Origin: Devosia subaequoris
Lineage (GTDB): Bacteria > Pseudomonadota > Alphaproteobacteria > Rhizobiales > Devosiaceae
Direction of reading: 5' to 3'
Length of the DNA stretch: 64,000 bases
NCBI RefSeq assembly: GCF_014197055.1
Contig: NZ_JACIEW010000002.1
Span: 186,001-250,000 of the forward strand
The notes below the pieces were generated by a model, which was not told the DNA's origin, did not search any database, and saw only the letters and a list, made by a program, of their open reading frames with translations. The position numbers and the translations under genes are program-made. This document shows, in pieces, positions 7,837 to 15,829 of the stretch. Position 1 is the stretch's first letter; every line of letters starts with the position of its first letter.

Positions 7837-9684
7837 TCAGGTCGAGGCAAACAGGGTATCGAGCAGTTCCTTGACCACCGAAACCACGCGGGCATTGGCG
7901 GCATAGGCACTCTGCAGTTCAGTCAGGCGCGCCATCTCCTCGTCGAGATTGACGCCATATTCGCTCTCCATCTGGGTGGTGATGGTATCGAGCGTAAGCT
8001 GGCGGTTACTCTGCGCGCTGAGCGCCGAGCCAATCGTGGTGCCCTGATAGTTCAGCACCTGCTCGATCAACTGCTCCACCGTGCCGTTGAGCTGATGTCG
8101 CCCGGCATTGGCTGCCGGGGTGCTGCCGGAAACAAAGCTCATCGAACCGAGCTGATTGAGAATGTATTCGGGCCGAGAGGCGTCGCCCAACGTCTGGTCG
8201 ATATCGAATTGCACCAGCAGGCGATTGTCTGAAATCACCGCCGGATTGACCGAAATGCGCGAGGCAAAACCGACGATCTGCGGCGGATCGGTATCGAGAT
8301 TGTCGGTAAAGGCCGAATTGCCCTGGTCCACGAACAGCGCCATGGCCAGTTCGCCCTGTTGCGTCCCGGTGGCCGTGCCCCGCGTGGTCAGGGCAGTTAC
8401 GTCCCGCACGCCGCCCGCACCATCGTCCAGAACCCGCAACATGCCTGCGCCAGGGTTGGTAATCGCCAGTCCAGGCAGTTCAGTCTGCAGCGCTGCCGCC
8501 ACGGCGGTCGCGTTGGGAGGATCGCCAAAATCCACCGAGATCACGCGCTGACCGCTGGCGTCGACAAAGTCCTCGCCATTGGTGCTGTTGATGATGCGAA
8601 CGCGCTGCTCGGCTCCATTGACGGTGTAGTTGAGCAGAATGTCGTTGCCGGGCTTGAGGTGCGAGATGTCGGCCGAAAGACCGGCTGCGCCGGCGCCATC
8701 ATCGGCAGCCGTGCCCGGGGTGGTGATCGTGGAAAAGATCGCAGCCATCCCCGCCGCAATTTCGTCGAGCTGGTTCTGAGCCTCGACAAGGATCTTGTCC
8801 CGGAGGTTGACCAGGCCGGCCAGTTCACCGCCCTGCAACACACCCTGCTGCACCAGATCGATGGTCAGGCCTGACGGCGTGGTCAGCGTCAGTTTGCCGA
8901 CCTTGCTCTGCGAGGTGACCACATTGGTCTGCGAGGTCGCCGACAGCGCCCCGGCGGTGGTGAATTTGAAGGTCGAAAAGCCATTGTCGAGTAGGCCGAC
9001 ACCGGAGCGCGTCATCAACGCCACCGTACCATCGGCGCGATATTCGGCCTGCACGTCAATGACTTCCGCCACCGACGCGACCAGCCGGTCGCGCTGGTCA
9101 TAAAGCTGAGCGCGCGCGGTATCGGTCATGCCCAGGTCAAGCATGCGGTTGTTCACCTCATCGAGCGAGATGAGCATGGCATTGACCTCGGACACGTCGT
9201 TGGAGATGCGTGTCTCGGTCTCCTGCCTGAGCTGCTGGATGGAGTTGGACAGTGAGTTGAGCTGCCGCGCCATGGCCTGCGCTTCGGCCACCACACTGGC
9301 GCGGGTCGAATAGTCGTCAGGGCTGGTCGCCAGCGCCTGCAGCGAATTCCGGAACGAGCCGAACATGGTATCGAGCGACCCGGCATCGCCCGGCTTGCCC
9401 AGATAGCCTTGCAGCTTGCTCAGATAATTGCCGGTGACGTTGGACATGGACGTGTCCGACACCTGGCGATTGTAATAGGTCTGCAAGCTTTGGTTAAAGG
9501 CGCGATCGACACCGGCCGTGCGGGCATAGGTGCTGTTGATCGACGAATAGTCGATGATGTTCAGCGACTGCCGATGGTACCCGGGGGTTCCGGAATTGGC
9601 GATGTTGCGGCTCAGGATCGAGATTGAATCCTGGCTGGTCCGCAGACCCGAAACGGCATTTGAAAGCGAAGAAACCAGACCCAT
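7837..9684 (-). CDS. flgK: Flagellar hook-associated protein 1 FlgK
   Basis: FlgK is the first hook-filament junction protein. The 615-residue product starts MGLVSSLSNAVSGLRTSQ and has the rod/hook signature SRNIANSGTPGYHRQ near residue 30. It also has FDIDQTLGD in the distal part and the C-terminal NLDEEMARLTELQSAYAANA, which matches the FlgK/FlgE C-terminal family. I used the ATG at 9684; the frame extends five codons further but the family starts at MGLV. It sits between flgE and flgL in one minus-strand operon. A hairpin in the 67-base flgE-flgK gap may set the hook to junction protein ratio. Confidence 0.94.
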   Translation of the reverse strand: MGLVSSLSNAVSGLRTSQDSISILSRNIANSGTPGYHRQSLNIIDYSSINSTYARTAGVDRAFNQSLQTYYNRQVSDTSMSNVTGNYLSKLQGYLGKPGDAGSLDTMFGSFRNSLQALATSPDDYSTRASVVAEAQAMARQLNSLSNSIQQLRQETETRISNDVSEVNAMLISLDEVNNRMLDLGMTDTARAQLYDQRDRLVASVAEVIDVQAEYRADGTVALMTRSGVGLLDNGFSTFKFTTAGALSATSQTNVVTSQSKVGKLTLTTPSGLTIDLVQQGVLQGGELAGLVNLRDKILVEAQNQLDEIAAGMAAIFSTITTPGTAADDGAGAAGLSADISHLKPGNDILLNYTVNGAEQRVRIINSTNGEDFVDASGQRVISVDFGDPPNATAVAAALQTELPGLAITNPGAGMLRVLDDGAGGVRDVTALTTRGTATGTQQGELAMALFVDQGNSAFTDNLDTDPPQIVGFASRISVNPAVISDNRLLVQFDIDQTLGDASRPEYILNQLGSMSFVSGSTPAANAGRHQLNGTVEQLIEQVLNYQGTTIGSALSAQSNRQLTLDTITTQMESEYGVNLDEEMARLTELQSAYAANARVVSVVKELLDTLFAST

Positions 9685-9709
9685 GCAAGCGGCCCTCAAA
9701 CTGGACTGC

Positions 9710-9734
9710 GGCCCGGGACACCCTGCCCCGGACC
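9710..9734 (-). terminator. Intercistronic hairpin between flgE and flgK
   Basis: GGCCCGGG and CCCGGACC form an 8-bp stem (one wobble) around a 9-base loop, without a T tract. It is more likely an mRNA-stabilising or partial attenuation element than a full terminator. Confidence 0.35.
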
Positions 9735-9751
9735 CTTATTCAATTTCCGCC

Positions 9752-11527
9752 CTAGCGGATCATATTCAGGGCTTCCTGCAGCATCTCGTCGGCAGTCGAG
9801 ACGATGCGTGTACCGGCCGAATAAGCCTGCTGGGTGATGATCAGCTTGGTGAACTCGTCGGAAATGTCGGTATTGGACGCTTCAAGCGCCCCACCGATGA
9901 CGCCGGAACCGGACAGGTCGAAAATCGGTTCGCCCGATTCCGAGGTTGCCGCGTAGACGCCACCATCCAGACGCTTGAGCGAATTGACGCCATTGAACTG
10001 GGCCGTCACCACCTGCGCCATTTCGATGCGCTCGCCATTGGAATAGGTAGCGACCACGCGGCCGGAGTCGGTGATGGCCACCGAGAGAAATTCACCCGCG
10101 CCATAACCGTTCTGATTAAGCGTGGAGACAGTCACCGTGCCGTTGACGTCGGCGAACTGGGAGACGCCATTGGTCTCGTGCTGCAACACCACATCGCCGA
10201 TCAGCACGCCATTTACGCGCAGATTGCTGATGGTGGCCTGCGGCACGCTGGTGGCCAGCGAACCATTGCTGTTGAACTCGTATTCCTGGCCAATATTGGT
10301 CCAGGCCGTTGACCCACCGACAGCCTTGCTGTCGGAAAGGTAGAACATGTTCCACTTGTCCGCTCCACCCGAGGCGGCGCTATCCACTTTGGCCCAGCGC
10401 ACCTGAACGTTAACCGGCGCACCATTGCTGGCATAGACAGTGATGGCACCACCGGAGATCGAGTTGGCCACGAAGTCATCGGCATCATCTGCCGTGATGG
10501 TGTTGACCGTACCCAGAGTCGGCGCCGAGGACGCCTGGGGCTCCGTCAGTCCGAGTGTGGTCGCAAGGGCCGGTGTTGTGCCGCTGATCGAGAAGGACGC
10601 ATGATAGTCGGTTCCCAGCGAGGCAGCGAACTGATTGCTACCATTGAGACCCACCGTTGCCGATGCCGCTGCGCCGCCACCGAAGTCGCGCAGCCCCGCC
10701 TGCATCTCGTCGAGCACATTCTGGACAGTCTTGGGTGCATCGAGATTGATCGCCACGCCTCCGCCAGTGGGCGGCGTCGCACCGGTGTAATAGCGGAACC
10801 GCACCGGCGCGCCGTTGACGGTCACCGTCATTTCCTGCCCATCGGCAAACACGGTTGTGGCGAGGTTTGCACCAGCGCCGGCACCCAGATCGGCCGTACC
10901 ATTGGCAGCCGCGGTCGTGGCCGTGGCACCAAAATTCTCCGCGCCCAGCAGCTCGCTATTGTACACGGTCGAATTGTAGTTCGCTGTTTTGGGAAGCTGC
11001 GGCAGGTTGGACTGGTAGTTGATCGTGGTCGTCACATTGGCCGGCAGAAAGGCGTTCGAGAGCTCGATCACCTCGGGCACCGAACCCGATATGTTTCCGG
11101 TCGCCGGATCGATGGGCAGACCCTTGAGATAATAGCCGGCGCCATTGACCAGCAGACCATCCTTGTCGATTTCGAAGTCACCGCGACGGGTAAAATAGTT
11201 CGAGCCGGCGAACACCGAATTGCCGTCCGACTGCCCGACCTTGGGCTCCACAACAAAGAAACCGCCGGAGTTCAGTGCGATATAAGTCTCGTTTGAACTG
11301 GTCTGGATGTCGCCCTGGATATTGTTGGTGGCACGCGACTGGGCCAGCACCGCGCCCGGCACCTGCGAACGCAGCGGCGCGTCGGGAATGAGGTCGACAA
11401 AACTCGTCTCCATCCGCTTGTAGCCAGTGGTCTGCGAATTGGCGATGTTGCCCGAAATGTTCTCCAGCGCATGCGACTGTGCCCGCAGGCCGGTCACTGC
11501 ACTGGAAAGAGCCCCATAGATACCCAT
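9752..11527 (-). CDS. flgE: Flagellar hook protein FlgE
   Basis: FlgE polymerises into the extracellular hook. The 591-residue protein begins MGIYGALSSAVTGLRAQSHA and carries the rod/hook motif NISGNIANSQTTGYKR. It ends with the conserved NTDISDEFTKLIITQQAYSA and ADEMLQEALNMIR. It is longer than enterobacterial FlgE, with an Ala/Thr/Gly-rich central region typical of alphaproteobacterial hooks. I chose the ATG at 11527 because GGAG lies just upstream and the motif position fits; the frame continues to 11575 without support. It is first in the flgE-flgK-flgL operon. A sigma-54 promoter at 11579-11596 gives a leader of about 43 bases. Confidence 0.94.
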   Translation of the reverse strand: MGIYGALSSAVTGLRAQSHALENISGNIANSQTTGYKRMETSFVDLIPDAPLRSQVPGAVLAQSRATNNIQGDIQTSSNETYIALNSGGFFVVEPKVGQSDGNSVFAGSNYFTRRGDFEIDKDGLLVNGAGYYLKGLPIDPATGNISGSVPEVIELSNAFLPANVTTTINYQSNLPQLPKTANYNSTVYNSELLGAENFGATATTAAANGTADLGAGAGANLATTVFADGQEMTVTVNGAPVRFRYYTGATPPTGGGVAINLDAPKTVQNVLDEMQAGLRDFGGGAAASATVGLNGSNQFAASLGTDYHASFSISGTTPALATTLGLTEPQASSAPTLGTVNTITADDADDFVANSISGGAITVYASNGAPVNVQVRWAKVDSAASGGADKWNMFYLSDSKAVGGSTAWTNIGQEYEFNSNGSLATSVPQATISNLRVNGVLIGDVVLQHETNGVSQFADVNGTVTVSTLNQNGYGAGEFLSVAITDSGRVVATYSNGERIEMAQVVTAQFNGVNSLKRLDGGVYAATSESGEPIFDLSGSGVIGGALEASNTDISDEFTKLIITQQAYSAGTRIVSTADEMLQEALNMIR

Positions 11528-11578
11528 CTGTAACTCCGTAATCCCCGTTGCGCCGCACGGCGCGCTCGCAAGCATTCA

Positions 11579-11596
11579 ATGCAAGGCCGGTGCCAA
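11579..11596 (-). promoter_or_regulatory. Sigma-54 (RpoN) promoter for flgE-flgK-flgL
   Basis: On the minus strand TGGCAC-N5-TTGCAT matches the -24/-12 consensus TGGCAC-N5-TTGCW with correct GG to GC spacing. The expected transcription start is near 11570, about 43 bases before the flgE ATG. Confidence 0.8.
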
Positions 11597-11680
11597 CTGG
11601 GTCAGCCCTTGAATTTGCTGGCTTTTCTGGGAATTCGCGACCAGATCATGGCGGCAGAGCGGCAAATGAGTCCGGGCCCA

Positions 11681-11696
11681 CGGCAGATTTTGCCGG
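11681..11696 (-). promoter_or_regulatory. ftr-like enhancer palindrome (candidate FlbD site)
   Basis: CCGGCAAAATCTGCCG on the minus strand is a near-perfect inverted repeat about 110 bases upstream of the predicted sigma-54 start. It resembles the ftr elements bound by FlbD in Caulobacter. A second, degenerate GCGGCAGAGCGGCAAA lies at 11651-11666. Confidence 0.55.
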
Positions 11697-11774
11697 TTGC
11701 TTGAGATCGCCGCCGGCTTGCGTTAAACGCAAGCCATGCAGTTTGGCCGCTTCCGGCCATCGGAGCGTCTGACT

Positions 11775-12641
11775 ATGCTGTTTTCCAGCGTTGATGAGTT
11801 CGTCAAGGCCCCGCGGCGCGCGGTCACCGTGTTCGGCATGGCCGGTGTGGGCAAGACGCGTCTATCCAATATGCTGCGCGCCAATCACTGGTTCCACTAC
11901 TCTGCCGACTATCGCATCGGCACGCGCTATATGGGCGAGTTCATCATCGACAATTTCAAGCGCGAAGCCATGAAGGTGCCCTTCCTGGCGCAACTCCTGC
12001 GCACGGATTCGATCTACATCTCGTCGAATATCACCTTCAATAATCTCGACCCGCTCTCGACCTATCTGGGCACCCCTGGCAATGTTGATCAGGGTGGATT
12101 GCCGCTGGACGAATATCAACGCCGCCAGGAACAGCACCGCGTCGCTGAGGTGGCAGCGCTGTGCGACGTCCCCTATTTCATCGACCGCGCCAAGGACCTT
12201 TACGGCTATGACGATTTCATCGCCGATACCGGCGGCTCGCTGATCGAGGTCGTTGACCCCAGCGATCCTGAAGACCCGGTGATCAAGACCCTTGCGGCCC
12301 ATACCGCGCTGGTCTTTATCCGCGGCACCGGCAAGGACGCCAGCGAGCTGGTCAAGCGCTTCAAGAAATCACCCAAGCCGATGTATTATCCCCCCGAATT
12401 TCTCGTCGAGAAATGGGCGGAGTACAAGCTGATCAACGGCATACTGAACGATGAAGATGTCGACCCGGCCGGTTTCGGCGCCTGGGGTTTCGAAGCTCTG
12501 CTGCATGACCGCCTGCCCCGCTATGAAGCGCTGGCCAGCAATTTCGGCTATGTCGTGGACGCCTCCGATCTCGCCACGGCGCGCGATGGCGATGAATTTG
12601 TCGATCTGATTGCCGCCGCAATCGAGAAGCGAATGCGCTAG
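11775..12641 (+). CDS. P-loop ATPase/GTPase of unknown role
   Basis: A 288-residue cytoplasmic protein with a strong Walker A motif near residue 21 (GMAGVGKTRLS). It later has RHxWFHYSxDYRIGTRYM-like aromatic blocks and an ALVFIRGTGKD strand. I do not know a characterised homologue. Conserved alphaproteobacterial ATPases of this type are annotated only as ATPase. I started at the ATG at 11775, ten bases after CGGAG; the upstream in-frame codons have no ribosome-binding site. It lies alone between the flagellar block and metA, and a GC-rich hairpin follows directly. Confidence 0.75.
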   Translation: MLFSSVDEFVKAPRRAVTVFGMAGVGKTRLSNMLRANHWFHYSADYRIGTRYMGEFIIDNFKREAMKVPFLAQLLRTDSIYISSNITFNNLDPLSTYLGTPGNVDQGGLPLDEYQRRQEQHRVAEVAALCDVPYFIDRAKDLYGYDDFIADTGGSLIEVVDPSDPEDPVIKTLAAHTALVFIRGTGKDASELVKRFKKSPKPMYYPPEFLVEKWAEYKLINGILNDEDVDPAGFGAWGFEALLHDRLPRYEALASNFGYVVDASDLATARDGDEFVDLIAAAIEKRMR

Positions 12642-12669
12642 CGCGCGACTCCTCCGGGAAGTCGTGCGC
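12641..12669 (+). terminator. GC-rich hairpin after the ATPase gene
   Basis: GCGCGCGACT pairs with AGTCGTGCGC (one G-U) around a 9-base loop. No T tract follows directly (GTTTTCTC comes 14 bases later), so termination is only plausible. It is also in the metA leader, but I see no SAM-II riboswitch consensus. Confidence 0.4.
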
Positions 12670-12712
12670 CAGTCTGAATCGTTTTCTCATTGCAACTCGC
12701 CAAGAGGCTGAC

Positions 12713-13621
12713 ATGCCTATCAGAATCCCCGACGACCTACCGGCTCGCAAGACGCTTGAAGAAGAGGGCGTCAACGTTATGGATTCCAGCCGCGCCGCGC
12801 GGCAGGACATCCGCCCGCTCGAATTCGGCCTGCTCAATCTGATGCCCAACAAGGAGCGGACCGAAACCCAGTTCGCCCGGCTGATCGGCGCCACACCGCT
12901 GCAGATCAATCTGAGCCTGGTGCGGGTGACCGACCACCAATCAAAGAACACTCCGGAAGACTATCTCAATTCCTTCTATCAGACCTGGGAGGAGGTGAAG
13001 GAGCGCAAGTTCGACGGCTTCATCGTCACCGGCGCCCCCATCGCCAACATGCCCTTCGAGGACGTGCGCTATTGGCCTGAAATGCTCGAAATCATGGAAT
13101 GGACCCGCACGAATGTGCACCACACCATGTTCATTTGCTGGGGCGCCCAGGCCGCCCTGCACCATTTCCATGGCGCGCGGCGCTACCGCATGGACAAGAA
13201 AGCGTTCGGTGTGTTTCGTCACAAGGTGACCGGTCCGCGTTCGCCTTTCCTGCGCGGCATGTCAGACAGCCCGATGATCCCGGTCTCGCGCTATAATGAT
13301 ATCGACCGCGACAGCTTGGGGGATGGCCTCGAGGTACTGATCGACAACGATCAGATCGGCCTTTGCATGCTCGGTGACCGCAATGAGCGGGCTGTCTATT
13401 TCCTGAACCACCTGGAGTATGACAACCGCTCGCTGGCCGATGAATATGAGCGCGACATCGCCGCCGGTCTCGACACGCCGCCTCCGGCGAATCTCTTCCC
13501 TAATGGCGATACCAGCGCGGTTCCCGAGAATCGCTGGCGCAGTCACGCCCATCTCCTGTTCCAGAACTGGATCAACGAGATCTACCAGACGACGCCATTC
13601 GATCTGGAAGAGATCGGGTAG
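12713..13621 (+). CDS. metA: Homoserine O-acyltransferase MetA
   Basis: MetA acylates homoserine at the first step of methionine synthesis. The 302-residue protein shows the family start MPIRIPDDLPARKTLEEEGV, LLNLMPNKERTETQFARLIG, the catalytic cysteine Cys142 in FICWGAQAA, and the NHLEYD motif that supplies the catalytic His/Glu pair. Position 111, which separates acetyl-CoA (Glu) from succinyl-CoA (Gly) enzymes, is Ala here (GAPIANMPF), so the acyl donor cannot be read off directly. Close alphaproteobacterial relatives use acetyl-CoA as far as I know. It is a single gene with a strong hairpin at its end. Confidence 0.93.
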   Translation: MPIRIPDDLPARKTLEEEGVNVMDSSRAARQDIRPLEFGLLNLMPNKERTETQFARLIGATPLQINLSLVRVTDHQSKNTPEDYLNSFYQTWEEVKERKFDGFIVTGAPIANMPFEDVRYWPEMLEIMEWTRTNVHHTMFICWGAQAALHHFHGARRYRMDKKAFGVFRHKVTGPRSPFLRGMSDSPMIPVSRYNDIDRDSLGDGLEVLIDNDQIGLCMLGDRNERAVYFLNHLEYDNRSLADEYERDIAAGLDTPPPANLFPNGDTSAVPENRWRSHAHLLFQNWINEIYQTTPFDLEEIG

Positions 13622-13632
13622 TAGGCAAAGAA

Positions 13633-13654
13633 GGGGGCCGTCCAGGCGGCCCCC
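13633..13654. terminator. Hairpin between convergent metA and phoX
   Basis: GGGGGCCG pairs with CGGCCCCC around TCCAGG, placed between two converging stop codons. The T tract is poor (CGCGCTTTAC). Confidence 0.6.
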
Positions 13655-13675
13655 TCGCGCTTTACTTTTGAGCAA

Positions 13676-15658
13676 TCAGACAGCGATTTTGCCGCCGCCC
13701 TGCTTTGTCACCACGACCACAGCTGGACGCACGGGCATGTCGTCCTGGAAATCGGGCCAACGCGTCGCTGGATCCTCGTAATAGGAGGGGCGCCCGTGGC
13801 CGTCCCAATCCTCGCCGCCATCGCCGGGATGCTGAATGGCCAGGAACAGCGACTCGCCGTTCTCGGTAAAGACCGGACCACACATCTCCGCACCGACTGG
13901 CACGCGGTAGAACAGACGCGACGTGCCACGGGCAGCGCCCTCCGTATCCACGGCCCACAGGCCGTCGGCACGCCCCGTGTCGGTAGGATTATTGCCGTCG
14001 GTGGAGACCCAGAGACGACCGTCGGAATCGACGGCAGCGTTATCTGGCATGCCGAACCAGCCGTTTTCCGTGGTGTCGGTGGTGAAGGTGGCACCGACTT
14101 CGGCAATCGAGGGGTCACCGCACTTGAGCAGGATTTCCCAGGTGCCCGATGTGGCGGCGAAGTCGCCATCAGCCTCAGCGATCTCGATGATATGGCCGAA
14201 GACATTGTCCGGACGGGGGTTCGCGACGTTGACGTCTTCCTCCGTGCGACGGGAATTGTTCGTCAGCATCACATAGACCTTGCCATTGGTGGCGTTGGGC
14301 TGAATGTCTTCCGGACGGTCCATCTTGGTTGCACCGAGCAGGTCGGCCGCGCGCCGGGTCTCGATGACAATGTCGGCCTGGCTCGCAAAGCCGTTTTCTG
14401 CCGTCAGCGGACCTTCGCCATGCACCAGCGGCATCCATTCCATTGAACCGTCTTCGTCGAAACGCGCCACGTAGAGCGTACCCTCATCGAGCAGGTCCAT
14501 GTTCGCGGCACGATCATCGGCGTCATAGGTACCGGCGGTGACGAACTTGTAGACATAGTCGAAGCGTTCGTCGTCGCCCGAGTAGAGCACGACCTGGCCA
14601 TTCGGTGCGACGATGGATTCAGCACCTTCATGCTTGAAGCGACCCATTGCGGTGCGTTTCTTGGGAACCGAAGTGGGATCCATCGGATCGACCTCGACGA
14701 TGTAGCCGAAGCGGTTCATTTCGTTCGGCTCCTTGGAGACGTCGAAACGATCGTGGAAATTGTGCCACTGGTACCAGCCGCCGGGTGCACCAAGGCGGGC
14801 ATAATTTTCGCTTTCGGCATGATCGGCGGGGAGTTCGCCGGAGAAATAGCCGTGGAAGTTCTCCTCAGCCATCAGGTAAGTGCCCCAGGGAGTCACGCCG
14901 CCAGCACAATTGTTCAATGTGCCCTGGGCCTTGGTTCCGGTCTCATCAGCACTGGTCTTGAGGCGATCATGCCCCGCTGCGGGACCGGTGATCAGGGTTT
15001 CGGTGGTGCCGGTAATGCGGCGGTTATACTTGCTGTCGGCAACCCGGCGCCATTCGCCGTCGACCTTTTCGATCTCGATGATCGAACCGCCATGCGCGGC
15101 GATCTCGATATTGACCTGCTCTTCGCTAAGGTCCCCCTGCTCCAGTTCGCCGTCGACGATTTGGACCAGACCAGGGAACATCAGATGGGGGTTGGTGTAC
15201 TCGTGATTGACGACAAGCAGACCATGCTCATCCGAACCATCAAGGGGGATGTAGCCAACATAGTCGTTGTTGTAACCGAACTGACCAGCCTGGGCTTCGG
15301 CGGTCTGGTTGTTTGGATCGAATTCCGGAGCGTCATTGGTGACCGGATCGCCCCAGCGCATCAGCACCTTCACATCGTAGCCTTCGGCAACATGATGATC
15401 GGCATCAACACCGGCGGTTACTTCCGGGAACGAAAAGGCTGAGCCGCCTTCCTGGGCTTCTGCGCGCAGCGCGCTTAGCAGCGCGGCAGGGCCCACGGTG
15501 GCGGCAATGGCCGAAACGGCCAGCGAGCCCTGCAGAAACCCGCGACGCGAGAACCGCGCGGCAATAACCTCGCCCATTGTGCGGTTGGTGGAATGGTTGG
15601 TCGGGTCAAACTCGGCAGATTCCAGACCCTGGGTGGGAAAAGTCGGTTTCTCGTTCAT
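13676..15658 (-). CDS. phoX: PhoX-family alkaline phosphatase (DUF839), Tat-exported
   Basis: PhoX enzymes are calcium/iron-dependent phosphatases that release phosphate from extracellular esters. The 660-residue protein has a twin-arginine signal: SRRGFLQG at residues 37-44 followed by a hydrophobic stretch to about residue 66. Family blocks include GTLNNCAGGVTPWGTYLMAEE, shortened here to its first part, then PNGQVVLYSGDDERFDYVYK and LFLAIQHPGDGGED near the end. A PHO-box array lies 70-110 bases upstream (15728-15767), so induction by phosphate starvation through PhoB is likely. It is a single-gene unit, convergent with metA and divergent from ycjX. Confidence 0.9.
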   Translation of the reverse strand: MNEKPTFPTQGLESAEFDPTNHSTNRTMGEVIAARFSRRGFLQGSLAVSAIAATVGPAALLSALRAEAQEGGSAFSFPEVTAGVDADHHVAEGYDVKVLMRWGDPVTNDAPEFDPNNQTAEAQAGQFGYNNDYVGYIPLDGSDEHGLLVVNHEYTNPHLMFPGLVQIVDGELEQGDLSEEQVNIEIAAHGGSIIEIEKVDGEWRRVADSKYNRRITGTTETLITGPAAGHDRLKTSADETGTKAQGTLNNCAGGVTPWGTYLMAEENFHGYFSGELPADHAESENYARLGAPGGWYQWHNFHDRFDVSKEPNEMNRFGYIVEVDPMDPTSVPKKRTAMGRFKHEGAESIVAPNGQVVLYSGDDERFDYVYKFVTAGTYDADDRAANMDLLDEGTLYVARFDEDGSMEWMPLVHGEGPLTAENGFASQADIVIETRRAADLLGATKMDRPEDIQPNATNGKVYVMLTNNSRRTEEDVNVANPRPDNVFGHIIEIAEADGDFAATSGTWEILLKCGDPSIAEVGATFTTDTTENGWFGMPDNAAVDSDGRLWVSTDGNNPTDTGRADGLWAVDTEGAARGTSRLFYRVPVGAEMCGPVFTENGESLFLAIQHPGDGGEDWDGHGRPSYYEDPATRWPDFQDDMPVRPAVVVVTKQGGGKIAV

Positions 15659-15727
15659 CTTTGCTCCTCACAGCAAAAAGCGGGCCCTCTTCGGGCCGGG
15701 GCACGGTCCGATCCTTAGGCCAGCCGA

Positions 15728-15767
15728 TTGACGGATCGAATACATCTCCAAGACAGTTGGATGACAC
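15728..15767 (-). promoter_or_regulatory. PHO box array upstream of phoX
   Basis: On the minus strand GTGTCAT and CTGTCTT are separated by 4 bases, followed in phase at 11-bp steps by ATGTATT and CCGTCAA. The PhoB consensus is two CTGTCAT repeats with a 4-base spacer. The outer repeats are weaker. Confidence 0.7.
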
Positions 15768-15829
15768 CTTGAGGGTCCTTGCATTCGCCGCGTCAGCCCC
15801 TACCTTGCCAGAACACGGAGCCACGATCT

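Noticed and set aside
12642-12712. SAM-II or other SAM riboswitch upstream of metA
   Set aside because: Such elements are common upstream of alphaproteobacterial metA, but the 71-base region shows only a GC-rich hairpin and none of the conserved SAM-II core.
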